Below are positions 17,105 through 24,850 of a stretch of 64,000 nucleotides of DNA, piece by piece. The first letter of the stretch is position 1. Every line of letters starts with the position of its first letter. A program made the position numbers and the translations under genes. Below the pieces are notes generated by a model. The model made no database searches. It saw only the letters and a program-made list of their open reading frames with translations, and had not been told where the DNA came from. Source of the stretch: Bog-950 sp044228435 (GTDB lineage: Bacteria; Bacteroidota; Bacteroidia; Chitinophagales; LD1); assembly GCA_044228435.1 (NCBI GenBank), contig JBGAUW010000016.1, positions 62,001 to 126,000 of the forward strand. Reading direction: 5' to 3'.

Positions 17105-19729
17105 TTAGAACAGGTCTCCCTGGTTGCCTTTTTTACCAGCTTTAGGGTTAACGTCAAGTTCTATTGTAGTTCCCATTTTAACCTCGGTGGGCTTGGCGGC
17201 TGCGGCCTTGCGGGCGTTTAGCTTGGCTTCGCTTATTACCTCGGTAATTTTACCGGTTACATCGTGTTGGGTAAGGCGGTTGCCAAGGGCTTTCCAGCCC
17301 TTTACGTCTATCAGGTCTTTCAATTTCACTTCTTCCTCGCTCTTATCTTTCGATTTACCTTTTAGTACGTTAAACTTAACCTGCGCATCGTCGTAGCTGC
17401 TAAACACATGCAGTTTACTGTTGTTATGCTCTGTTACAATGCTCGATTTTAGCTTTTCGGTTTTCAATTCAATCTTAAACCGCTTAACATAAAACTCTTT
17501 GCTGTTGCCATCATAATACACTGCGCTGTAAATACCTTCGGGATTAAATTTCTCAATGTTCAGTATGTCGTCTATCTCATACTTGTTGGTCAGCTCAAAA
17601 TTGGTTAGCTCTATGTTGCCATCTTTGTAGGCTACTACTACCTGGTCGCCGGTGTTAAAGTCGCCCAGGTATTTTGTTTTGTCTTTCTCTTCGTTCACTA
17701 AGCGGCCAAACTTCTCATCGAACCATATTTTAATACCACCGATAGATGATTTACCTTTTTCGAGTAAATCAATTTTACGCACGGGGTATTTGGTCAATAT
17801 ATTACCGCTGGCGGCACGGCCCTTTATTTCTATAGTGCCAAAGTCGAACTCAAAATCTTTAATACGCGCGGTTGAGTTAGGGTGCAGCTGTATTTTTACC
17901 AATTCGCTTTCTGAGTTTTGGTTGGCTGTAAAGTAAAGCACTTTGCTGCCTGCGCTGCCTTGTGTAAGGTCATATTCCTTATCGCGGGTTACACCGGTTA
18001 CGTTAAAGCGCTTAACATAGGCGCGTTTGCTGCCTCCATCGTAGTAGCTCATGTTATAAGCAGTACGCTCGTCGTTCTTCTTCCAAACCGCTATATGTAT
18101 GATATCCTTGCCAACAAACTTTTTATCGCCAATGCGGCTAACCATCATTTTGCCACCGCGGGTAAAGGCTATAATATCATCCAGGTCGCTGCACTCGCAC
18201 ACAAACTCATCTTTCTTTAAACCGGTTCCAAAGAATCCTTCTTCGCGGTTTACATATAGCTTGGCATTGGTAGCTGCTACCTGCTTAATTTCAATCTCTT
18301 CAAAGCCCTTAATTTCGGTGCGGCGCTCGCGGCCCTTGCCGTATTTTTTCAGCAGGTTTTGGAACCATTTAATAGAATACTCGGTAAGGTGCTTTAAATC
18401 GTGTGCTACGGTTTTAAGTTCTTCTTCAATGCCCTTAATTTCTTCATCGGCCTTAAACGAGTCGTATTTTGATATACGCTTAATTTTGATTTCGGTCAAC
18501 CGGGTAATATCCTCGGTAGTTATCTCGCGGCGGAAAAGTTTTTTGTAAGGCTTTAATCCTTTATCAATCACATCAATTACCATCTCCCAGGTGGTAGCCT
18601 CTTCAATGTTGCGGTAAATGCGCTTTTCAATAAATATCTTTTCTAATGAACTGAAGTGCCATTTCTCATTCAGCTCTGCTAACCGTATTTCTAACTCGCG
18701 TTTAAGTAAGTCGCGCGTTTTATTGGTAGAAAGCTCCAGTATCTCATTCACCGAAAGGAACATCGGCTTGTTATCTACAATTACACAAGCGTTGGTGCTT
18801 ATTGAGTTCTGGCAATCGGTAAAGGCGTATAAGGCATCGATGGTTACATCGGGGTCGGCACCGGGCACCAGGTCTATTTGTATCTCTACTTCTTTAGCGG
18901 TATTATCTACTACCTTCTTAATCTTTATTTTGCCCTTTTCGTTCGCCTTTAATATGCTTTCAATCAAGCTACCCGTGGTAGTGCCGAAGGGTATTTCGCG
19001 TATTGCTAACGTTTTTTTATCTACTACTTCAATTTTAGCACGCACTTTTACCTTGCCACCGCGCTCACCCTTGTTGTATTCGCTTACATCTACAAAGCCA
19101 CCGGTTAAAAAATCGGGTAACAACCTAAAGCGCTTACCTTCTAAAAAGTTAATGCTGGCCTCACAAAGCTCAATAAAGTTATGCGGCAATATTTTGGTCG
19201 ATAAACCTACGGCTATACCATCGGCGCCCTGCGATAGCAGCAAGGGAAATTTCATGGGCAGGTTAACCGGTTCTTTTTTACGGCCGTCGTAGCTAAGCTG
19301 CCACTCGGTAGTTTGGTCGTTAAAGGCAACCTCTTTGGCAAACTTGCTCAACCTAACCTCAATATAACGTGGTGCAGCTGCGCTATCGCCGGTGCGCACA
19401 TCGCCCCAGTTACCCTGTGTATCAAACAGCAATTCTTTCTGCCCCATGTTTACCAGCGCATCGCCAATACTGGCATCGCCGTGCGGGTGATACTGCATGC
19501 TCTGGCCTATTACGTTGGCAACCTTGTTAAAGCGGCCGTCGTCCATTTCGTTTAGCGCGTGTAAAATACGGCGTTGCACGGGCTTAAGGCCATCTTCTAC
19601 AGCCGGCACGGCACGCTCTAATATTACATAGCTGGCATAATCTAAAAACCAGTTTTGAAACATCCCATCCACGTGGATGGAGGTGCTTTCCTGGGTCCGG
19701 TTTTTGTCGTTCTCTTCTTTTTCTTTCAT
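17105..19729 (-). CDS. parC: DNA topoisomerase IV subunit A
   Basis: Cuts and religates DNA to decatenate daughter chromosomes, together with ParE. The type IIA N-terminus is clear: FLDYASYVILERAVPAVEDGLKPVQRRIL (residues ~28-56), YHPHGDASIGDALVNMGQ (~80-97), and the catalytic Tyr122 in AAPRYIEVRLS. A coiled-coil/tower region and a C-terminal domain with degenerate beta-pinwheel repeats end in a Lys-rich tail (GKKGNQGDLF). Length 874 aa is typical for Bacteroidota ParC. In the quinolone region the residue aligned with E. coli ParC Ser80 is Ala86, and Asp90 aligns with Glu84. It should be co-transcribed with parE but is separated from it by the GxxExxY cassette. Confidence 0.93.
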   Translation of the reverse strand: MKEKEENDKNRTQESTSIHVDGMFQNWFLDYASYVILERAVPAVEDGLKPVQRRILHALNEMDDGRFNKVANVIGQSMQYHPHGDASIGDALVNMGQKELLFDTQGNWGDVRTGDSAAAPRYIEVRLSKFAKEVAFNDQTTEWQLSYDGRKKEPVNLPMKFPLLLSQGADGIAVGLSTKILPHNFIELCEASINFLEGKRFRLLPDFLTGGFVDVSEYNKGERGGKVKVRAKIEVVDKKTLAIREIPFGTTTGSLIESILKANEKGKIKIKKVVDNTAKEVEIQIDLVPGADPDVTIDALYAFTDCQNSISTNACVIVDNKPMFLSVNEILELSTNKTRDLLKRELEIRLAELNEKWHFSSLEKIFIEKRIYRNIEEATTWEMVIDVIDKGLKPYKKLFRREITTEDITRLTEIKIKRISKYDSFKADEEIKGIEEELKTVAHDLKHLTEYSIKWFQNLLKKYGKGRERRTEIKGFEEIEIKQVAATNAKLYVNREEGFFGTGLKKDEFVCECSDLDDIIAFTRGGKMMVSRIGDKKFVGKDIIHIAVWKKNDERTAYNMSYYDGGSKRAYVKRFNVTGVTRDKEYDLTQGSAGSKVLYFTANQNSESELVKIQLHPNSTARIKDFEFDFGTIEIKGRAASGNILTKYPVRKIDLLEKGKSSIGGIKIWFDEKFGRLVNEEKDKTKYLGDFNTGDQVVVAYKDGNIELTNFELTNKYEIDDILNIEKFNPEGIYSAVYYDGNSKEFYVKRFKIELKTEKLKSSIVTEHNNSKLHVFSSYDDAQVKFNVLKGKSKDKSEEEVKLKDLIDVKGWKALGNRLTQHDVTGKITEVISEAKLNARKAAAAKPTEVKMGTTIELDVNPKAGKKGNQGDLF

Positions 19730-19736
19730 TTTATAA

Positions 19737-20239
19737 GTTTAACCGCAAAGGGCGCAATGGACTTCGCAAGGTTCGCAAAGTTAAAGGCCATTTACTACCC
19801 TTTTAAATCCGTTTTTCAATAAAGTAACGTTGAAATTTATCAGCAATCCAAGCTTGCAATTCGATAGCTTTAGATAAGTAAGCACCTGGGCTAAATGCAC
19901 ATCGTTTAAAGCTTCTACCGCCTTGGTTTCAATAATTACTTTGTTCTCTACCATCAAATCAATTCTATATCCTATATCGAGTTTTACTTGTTCATAAACC
20001 AAAGGCAACGCTTTTTCTTTCTCAACAAACAATCCTTCTTTCGTTAGCTCATAATGCAGGCATTCTTTGTAAGAATTTTCAAGTAAACCGGGGCCAAATT
20101 TTCTATGAACATTCAACGCAGCTTCAAAAACAAGCTTCGATAAATTATTCTCATTTATTGAACTTTTAGCGGCGTACTGCATATGGTTTTGTTATAGCGT
20201 TCATTGCGTTGTATTCCTTTGCGTCCTTTGCGGTTAAAC
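19737..20239. mobile_element. Putative GxxExxY cassette bounded by 24-bp inverted repeats
   Basis: The left end (19737-19760) begins GTTTAACCGCAAAGGGCGC. The right end (20216-20239), reverse-complemented, begins GTTTAACCGCAAAGGACGC; 22 of 24 positions agree. Inside both ends are further CGCAA(A/T)G units (19765-19780 and about 20196-20208). The only gene inside is the GxxExxY ORF. The cassette leaves 5 bp to the parE stop and 7 bp to the parC start, so it fills the whole intergenic gap of an operon whose genes are normally adjacent. No transposase and no obvious target-site duplication are visible. Mobility is inferred. Confidence 0.55.
19781..20182 (-). CDS. GxxExxY family protein (PD-(D/E)XK nuclease-like)
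   Basis: A 133-residue protein with the family-defining GPGLLENSY motif (Gly..Glu..Tyr, residues ~30-38), preceded by LVFEAALNVHRKFG. The core IDLMVENKVIIETKAVEAL has the Asp...(Glu)-x-Lys arrangement of a PD-(D/E)XK nuclease fold (about residues 75-92). HLAQVLTYLKLSNCKLGLLINFN follows, as in homologues. The biochemical role of GxxExxY proteins is not established; many occur as single genes near repeats or within rRNA intervening sequences. Here it lies between parE and parC, inside a pair of inverted repeats, in the same orientation. No clear ribosome binding site precedes the ATG. Confidence 0.88.
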   Translation of the reverse strand: MQYAAKSSINENNLSKLVFEAALNVHRKFGPGLLENSYKECLHYELTKEGLFVEKEKALPLVYEQVKLDIGYRIDLMVENKVIIETKAVEALNDVHLAQVLTYLKLSNCKLGLLINFNVTLLKNGFKRVVNGL

Positions 20240-20244
20240 GGCTG

Positions 20245-22140
20245 TTATGCCTCTAACGCCTCTGGTTCTTCTACAGCCGCTACGCCTTCTACCTCATCTT
20301 TTTCGAAGCGCAGGTTTTCTATAATAAACTTCTGGCGGTCGTCGGTGTTTTTGCCCATGTAGTAGCCAAGCAGGCCTTCCAGCTTTAATTTGTCGTCTAC
20401 TATCACAGGACTTACGCGCATATCTTCACCAATAAAACCTTCAAACTCTTCCGGCGAAATTTCACCTAACCCTTTAAAGCGGGTAATCTCCGGTGTGCCT
20501 TTCAGTTCTTTAATCGCTTTCTGCTTTTCATCTTCGTTATAGCAGTAAATGGTTTTTTGCTTATTGCGCACACGGAACAACGGCGTCTCTAAAATCTTAA
20601 CATGTCCGTTGCGTATAATATCGGGGAAGAACTGCAGGAAGAACGTAAGCAACAACAACCTTATGTGCATACCATCCACATCGGCATCGGTAGCTACTAT
20701 AATGTTATTGTAGCGCAAATCCTCTATGCTGTCTTCAATATTAAGTGCGTGCTGCAGCAGGTTAAACTCTTCGTTTTCATACACTACTTTTTTGGTTAGG
20801 CCAAAGCAGTTAAGCGGCTTACCACGAAGCGAGAATACCGCCTGTAAATCGGGGTTGCGGCTTTTGGTAATAGAACCACTCGCCGAATCACCCTCGGTAA
20901 TAAACAGGGTAGTAAGCAGGTTGTTGGTTGCCTTTTCATCGTTAAAGTGTACCCGGCAATCGCGCAGTTTTTTGTTGTGTATGTTGGCTTTTTTAGCGCG
21001 GTCGTTAGCCAGCTTTTTAATGCCGGCAATCTCTTTGCGCTCGCGCTCGCTTTGCAGTATGCGCTTAAGCATCGCCTCGGCCGTTTGCGGATTTTTGTGC
21101 AGGTAGTTGTCCAGGTTCTCCTTTACAAACTCCAGCAAAAACTGTTTCATGGTTTTTTCTTCGCCATGCAGTTTATCGGTACCCAGTTTGGTTTTGGTCT
21201 GGCTTTCAAACACCGGTTCCTGTATACGCACCGAAACAGCGCCTACAATAGCCTCGCGTATATCTACAGCATCAAAATCTTTTTTATAAAAATCGCGCAC
21301 CGTTTTTACTACCGCCTCGCGGAAGGCCAGTAAGTGCGTACCACCCTGCACGGTGTATTGTCCGTTTACAAAGCTGTAATACTCCTCACCGTACTGGTGG
21401 TTGTGTGTAAGAGCAATTTCAATATCGTCGCTTACCAGGTGAATGATGGGGTATATCAGTTCGGCATTCTCTTTTTTGCGGGCCAGCAAATCGTATAAGC
21501 CTTTTTGGCTCACGTATTTTACACCGTTATAATAAAAGGTAAGCCCGGTGTTTAGGTACGAGTAGTTCTGAATCATCGTTTCTACATACTCGTGCATGTA
21601 GCGGTAATTCTTAAAAATCTTATTGTCGGGCAAAAACTCAACGTAGGTTCCGTTAGGCTCGTCGGTTTTTACAATTTTATGGTCTTTGGTAAGCTTACCG
21701 CATTCAAACTCGGCCATTTTTAGTTGCCCGTCGCGCACGGCGTAAGCTTTAAAGTGGGTGCTAAGCGCATTAACCGCTTTAGTACCTACCCCGTTCAAAC
21801 CCACCGACTTTTTAAAGGCTTTGCTATCGTACTTGGCACCGGTGTTAATCTGGCTAACGCAGTCAACCAGTTTACCCAACGGGATACCGCGGCCGTAATC
21901 GCGCACCGAAACTTTCTCTTTAGTAACGGTAAGGTCTACCTTTTTGCCGTAACCCATCTGGTATTCATCTACACAGTTATCCAGCGTTTCTTTCAGCAAA
22001 ATGTAAATACCATCATCCATTGATGAACCATCGCCTGTCTTGCCAATATACATACCGGGGCGGATACGGATGTGCTCCAGCCAATCGAGGGTTTTTACCT
22101 CATCTTCGGTGTATCTCGCTTCTACTATTTCTTTTGCCAT
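20245..22140 (-). CDS. parE: DNA topoisomerase IV subunit B
   Basis: ATPase subunit of topoisomerase IV. The GHKL ATP site is visible: LKETLDNCVDEY (residues ~48-59), VRDYGRGIPLG (~83-93) and GLNGVGTKAVNALS (~114-127). The TOPRIM domain has EGDSASGSITKSRNPDLQAV near residue 415 and ATDADVDGMHIR near residue 485. I chose the ATG at 22140, giving 631 aa, because an AGAGGA sequence lies about 8 bp upstream and MAKEIVEARYTEDEVKTLDWLEHIR then starts as in homologues; the frame runs 9 codons further upstream. It precedes the GxxExxY gene and parC on the same strand, probably in one transcript. Confidence 0.92.
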   Translation of the reverse strand: MAKEIVEARYTEDEVKTLDWLEHIRIRPGMYIGKTGDGSSMDDGIYILLKETLDNCVDEYQMGYGKKVDLTVTKEKVSVRDYGRGIPLGKLVDCVSQINTGAKYDSKAFKKSVGLNGVGTKAVNALSTHFKAYAVRDGQLKMAEFECGKLTKDHKIVKTDEPNGTYVEFLPDNKIFKNYRYMHEYVETMIQNYSYLNTGLTFYYNGVKYVSQKGLYDLLARKKENAELIYPIIHLVSDDIEIALTHNHQYGEEYYSFVNGQYTVQGGTHLLAFREAVVKTVRDFYKKDFDAVDIREAIVGAVSVRIQEPVFESQTKTKLGTDKLHGEEKTMKQFLLEFVKENLDNYLHKNPQTAEAMLKRILQSERERKEIAGIKKLANDRAKKANIHNKKLRDCRVHFNDEKATNNLLTTLFITEGDSASGSITKSRNPDLQAVFSLRGKPLNCFGLTKKVVYENEEFNLLQHALNIEDSIEDLRYNNIIVATDADVDGMHIRLLLLTFFLQFFPDIIRNGHVKILETPLFRVRNKQKTIYCYNEDEKQKAIKELKGTPEITRFKGLGEISPEEFEGFIGEDMRVSPVIVDDKLKLEGLLGYYMGKNTDDRQKFIIENLRFEKDEVEGVAAVEEPEALEA

Positions 22141-22215
22141 AATATCCTCTCTTATATTCTTCTGCATTTTTACAACAGAAGTGGTGATTCGTAATTGTTG
22201 TTTCTATTTCAAATT

Positions 22216-22252
22216 CCCCTTTCGTTTTATCCCAATTTTCATCGGGAAGGGG
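22216..22252. repeat. Imperfect hairpin upstream of parE with CCCGATG core
   Basis: CCCCTT (22216-22221) pairs with AAGGGG (22247-22252), enclosing TCCC...GGGA. On the minus strand the inner part reads TCCCGATGAAAATTGGGA, close to the TCCCGAT-n-ATCGGGA hairpins at 47576 and 49638. It lies 76 bp upstream of the chosen parE start and could sit in its leader. Confidence 0.4.
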
Positions 22253-22379
22253 TGTAGGTGCTAAATTAACGCGGCGCGAATGTATTAAGCCGCTAATAAT
22301 CCACAAGTGCACCCATTTTGCACTCTGTTGATAAAAAGTTGGACAAATAACACCCGCGCCGCATCTGATAGTTACTGGT

Positions 22380-22625
22380 TTAATCCAGGTAAAGCTGTTT
22401 GTAGTTGTTATAAACCTGTGTAGCCAGGTTCAGGTTAGGAAAACTTTGGGCAATGTAGGTTTCCGAATCCATAAAGAAACCATCGCCGCAGGTGCCGGCA
22501 GCGCAGTTGGGCGCATTTACCGTAATGCCCGCCAGTATTATATGGTATTGGTTGGCAGTTTCTTGTTCCAGTTTAAGTTCCAAAGCCTTGCTTCGGTTGC
22601 TTGTTTGATAGATTACCTTGCTCAT
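22380..22625 (-). CDS. Hypothetical 81-aa protein
   Basis: A short frame with an ATG start and balanced composition. Two Cys lie close together (NCAAGTCGDGFF, residues ~40-51), preceded by a beta-like stretch YHIILAGITVNAP and followed by a helical-looking polar C-terminus (LATQVYNNYKQLYLD). There is no signal peptide and no membrane segment. I do not recognise a family. The 5' side is a repeat-rich 350-bp gap. The Cys spacing could bind a metal or form a disulfide, but neither is shown by the sequence. It may not be a real gene. Confidence 0.4.
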   Translation of the reverse strand: MSKVIYQTSNRSKALELKLEQETANQYHIILAGITVNAPNCAAGTCGDGFFMDSETYIAQSFPNLNLATQVYNNYKQLYLD

Positions 22626-22787
22626 ATTTTTAGTATTTTAGACTACAAAGATGAACTAAGTTTTCTAAAAAAGCTAACACTTTTACCAAAATATTTAGCA
22701 TTTAGAGTGGGTAAGAGACATAAGGCCGAGAAAATAGCTAACAAACAAGATTTGACAACTTAAGAGAAAAGTTATCAAATCGGTGCC

Positions 22788-22808
22788 GGGCAGCCGCAAG
22801 GGCTGCCC
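22788..22808. repeat. REP-like perfect hairpin
   Basis: GGGCAGCC and GGCTGCCC form an 8-bp GC-rich stem closing a GCAAG loop. It has no T tract, so it looks more like an interspersed palindromic repeat than a terminator. Confidence 0.55.
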
Positions 22809-22819
22809 CTACAACAGCC

Positions 22820-22909
22820 AATACAACCTAACCCATCAGCCTCCCGGGGCTGCGCTCGGGACAGGTTCGGCATCTTGCCTTTTCTAAAGGAAATGGGAAG
22901 AACCTAAAG
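22820..22909 (+). repeat. Dispersed hairpin repeat, copy A
   Basis: It runs from ATACAACCTA through CATCAGCCTC, CATCTTGCC and CTAAAGGAAA to AAGAACCTAAA. The same ordered words occur on the minus strand at 28076-28140 (copy B). Copy B contains CTCCTAAAGGAG, a 12-bp perfect palindrome; in copy A it has diverged. Confidence 0.6.
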
Positions 22910-22935
22910 CTTAAGGTTGCGTAAGCGGGCCTGAT

Positions 22936-22959
22936 ATTCCATTATTCCACCATTCCATT
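22936..22959. repeat. Three 8-bp tandem units
   Basis: ATTCCATT, ATTCCACC, ATTCCATT in direct succession. One of five short-period degenerate arrays in the window. Confidence 0.6.
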
Positions 22960-22976
22960 TTTAATTTCTGCCTACT

Positions 22977-23528
22977 TTATTTTGGTTGTAACATTGTAAT
23001 AATCAGTAGTTTAATTCGCTTTTTGCGCCTTCTTTTTCGCGGGGGGTAGGCACCATCCATTTTGTTTAGTTGCCTGATGCATTTAATTATTTGGCGGGGT
23101 TTGACGGGTACGGCCACTAAAGTCCATTTGCCTTTTACCACTTTGTATTTGCCCATGCGGGCTTGCTGTCTCATTAGTGTGGTTAGGGTTTCGGCTTCCT
23201 GTTTACTGCTTACGTTAGGGTAAGCAGGTTGAAAGGGCGATGGACCCGCTGCATTGGCTTTAGGGGGCTGTGTAGGTTTGCGGGTAGGCCTGGCAACTTT
23301 TACACTGGCTGTAGGTGTTCGTTGTTGTGCTGCGGGTTGGGCTTTTTGTATAACGGTTAAATAGACCAACACATTGGCTTGCTGCATTAACCGGTAGGCG
23401 TTGGTTTTGCAAGTGGTGCTATTAGTGTTTTTGTAGGCTTTGCGGTAAGCGCCTGCGCCGGTTTCGCCGGCAGATACAAGACGGCAAAACTTTTTGCGCC
23501 TGGAGTTGATGGAGAACATAGTTGACAA
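22977..23528 (-). CDS. Orphan protein with terminase-small-subunit-like N-terminus
   Basis: 183 residues. The first ~60 (FCRLVSAGETGAGAYRKAYKN...NAYRLMQQANVLVYL) resemble the N-terminal helix-turn-helix of phage terminase small subunits (Terminase_2): a helix, a 'AYRKAY' turn, then short helices ending before a Pro/Ala-rich linker. The middle is low-complexity (Thr/Pro/Ala/Lys, residues ~75-115). The C-terminus is very basic (PPRKRRRKKRIKLL). The family match is by eye only. No other phage gene is present within the window, so a prophage is not supported. The gene lies between two short-period repeat arrays. A general DNA-binding protein is an alternative. Confidence 0.5.
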   Translation of the reverse strand: MSTMFSINSRRKKFCRLVSAGETGAGAYRKAYKNTNSTTCKTNAYRLMQQANVLVYLTVIQKAQPAAQQRTPTASVKVARPTRKPTQPPKANAAGPSPFQPAYPNVSSKQEAETLTTLMRQQARMGKYKVVKGKWTLVAVPVKPRQIIKCIRQLNKMDGAYPPRKRRRKKRIKLLIITMLQPK

Positions 23529-23577
23529 TTCAATAATTCATACAAAGTTATGAAAAATTAATTAGATGTGCAAGGAG

Positions 23578-23605
23578 GGTGAAAGGGCAAAGGTGAAAAG
23601 TGAAA
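23578..23605. repeat. Four 7-bp tandem units
   Basis: GGTGAAA, GGGCAAA, GGTGAAA, AGTGAAA in direct succession, in the gap upstream of the orphan terminase-like gene. Confidence 0.6.
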
Positions 23606-23757
23606 GGAACAGCCATTAATACAGAATTGCGGTTGTAGGTGGCTTAACTCTGTTACTTTTTATTGGTAATTAAACACCAACAACAGCGTGAACCCTTATG
23701 ATAGAAACTTCGGAAGTCTTTATTGCTCTATTACAATAAATGTTTTTCTAATCGGAA

Positions 23758-24798
23758 CTACTCCGGTATAATTACCTGGTAGTACTTAGTAGCGTAACCG
23801 GCCCAAACACCCAGGCCATTGCTAACGTTGGAGCGTATTTTTACCGGCTGCGAAAACGGGCTATCGCCTCCATCATTCTCTAAGGTATAGAAGAACTCAT
23901 ACGTAGTAGCATCAATATTGCTCCACTTAACGGTAAGGGTATCGCCTTTATAAAAGTAGGTGTCGGTTTTTAAATCAAACTCGGCGTTAGGGTCCTGGCC
24001 GCGCTCCATAGGCAGGGCAATTTTAAGGCCTACCCAAAGGCGGTCGTCGTAAACAGTGCCCCCAAAACCACCGTAGTAAGGCTCGTCGTTTATTTTGGTT
24101 TTGTAGCGCACAAAATTGCCAAAGGTATCGGGCACTGTTACATTAGCATACACAGCCACCATACTATCCTTATACTCGGCAGCAGCTTCGCGAATAGAAA
24201 GAGAATCCATCCCAATAGCAGTAGGTATATACGTAGAAGCGGTTAGATGAATAGAATCGGAACCGGTAAACGGCGGAGCTTTAATATCGAGGCTGTAACG
24301 GGTGCGCTCTTTACCTGTAAAGCTGGCAGTGCCATTTATAAAGTAGCTTACAATATCGGGCACGGTGTAAACGCACACGTTGGGTACATTGGCCGAATCG
24401 ATAGTGCTAAAGCCAAGTGCATTTAGCAATAAATCCTGCTGGTCTTGCGGCAGGTTAAGGCCTTGCAGACAAAATTCTACCAGCTCCGTTTTAGTTCCAT
24501 CGCTACCGGTTACGGTCATTTGCGCGCCGTGTACAAAATAGTTGCCCAGGTTGTTCAAATCAATTTCGCTAAAAAATTTCTGGCTTTTGGTAAGTATAAC
24601 CACCGGTGGAGTTCCGTTTTCTATAGTGCCTTCTACCACCACCTGCTGCGCCGAATCGGGAATAGTTACATCGATGGTTTTGGTGCAGGAAGGCAGGACG
24701 ATGGACGATAGACAACCGACCATTGACAATACAAATAGCAAACGGAATCTGCCACGTAGTTGCAATTTTGGGTTCAGTATTTTTATATAATCTATCAT
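23758..24798 (-). CDS. DUF4249 lipoprotein, partner of the TonB-dependent receptor
   Basis: Bacteroidota lipoproteins of this family are encoded next to TonB-dependent receptors with an N-terminal CarboxypepD_reg domain and are thought to work with them, much as SusD does with SusC; substrates are unknown. The lipobox is VLPSC (Cys at about residue 38 from the ATG at 24798). VVVEGTIENGTPPVVILTKSQKFF and the later QMTVTGSDG fit DUF4249. I preferred the ATG at 24798 to a TTG four codons upstream. Much of the signal peptide's hydrophobic core is encoded by a heptamer array (24696-24730). It lies 52 bp after the receptor stop on the same strand. Confidence 0.85.
   Translation of the reverse strand: MIDYIKILNPKLQLRGRFRLLFVLSMVGCLSSIVLPSCTKTIDVTIPDSAQQVVVEGTIENGTPPVVILTKSQKFFSEIDLNNLGNYFVHGAQMTVTGSDGTKTELVEFCLQGLNLPQDQQDLLLNALGFSTIDSANVPNVCVYTVPDIVSYFINGTASFTGKERTRYSLDIKAPPFTGSDSIHLTASTYIPTAIGMDSLSIREAAAEYKDSMVAVYANVTVPDTFGNFVRYKTKINDEPYYGGFGGTVYDDRLWVGLKIALPMERGQDPNAEFDLKTDTYFYKGDTLTVKWSNIDATTYEFFYTLENDGGDSPFSQPVKIRSNVSNGLGVWAGYATKYYQVIIPE
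24696..24730. repeat. Degenerate heptamer array inside the DUF4249 signal peptide
   Basis: Plus strand: GGACGAT, GGACGAT, AGACAAC, CGACCAT, TGACAAT; all fit N-GAC-N-A-(T/C). It encodes, on the minus strand, most of the stretch LSMVGCLSSIV before the lipobox. Two related units in the opposite sense (TCGTCAA, TGGTCAA) lie at 24833-24846, just upstream of the gene. Confidence 0.8.
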
Positions 24799-24850
24799 TT
24801 GTCTATCCAATTTATTCTTTTTGCCTTTTCAATCGTCAATGGTCAATCCC

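Larger units (their letters stand above)
22626..22976. other. 350-bp gene-free interval packed with repeats
   Basis: It contains, in order: an A/T-rich stretch (22626-22780); a perfect hairpin GGGCAGCC-GCAAG-GGCTGCCC (22788-22808); a copy of the dispersed hairpin repeat (22820-22909); and three 8-mers ATTCCATT, ATTCCACC, ATTCCATT (22936-22959). No coding frame of note. Confidence 0.7.

Noticed and set aside
22100..22312. 70-codon minus-strand frame over the parE start
   Set aside because: It overlaps the well-supported parE N-terminus in another frame and includes the hairpin at 22216.
22380..22625. RiPP (for example lanthipeptide) precursor
   Set aside because: No modification enzyme is nearby; the Cys pair lies mid-protein, not in a C-terminal core, and there is no leader-peptide cleavage motif.
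22977..23528. Prophage remnant
   Set aside because: Only a terminase-like N-terminus is present. No large terminase, portal, capsid, tail or integrase genes, and no att-like repeats, are visible.
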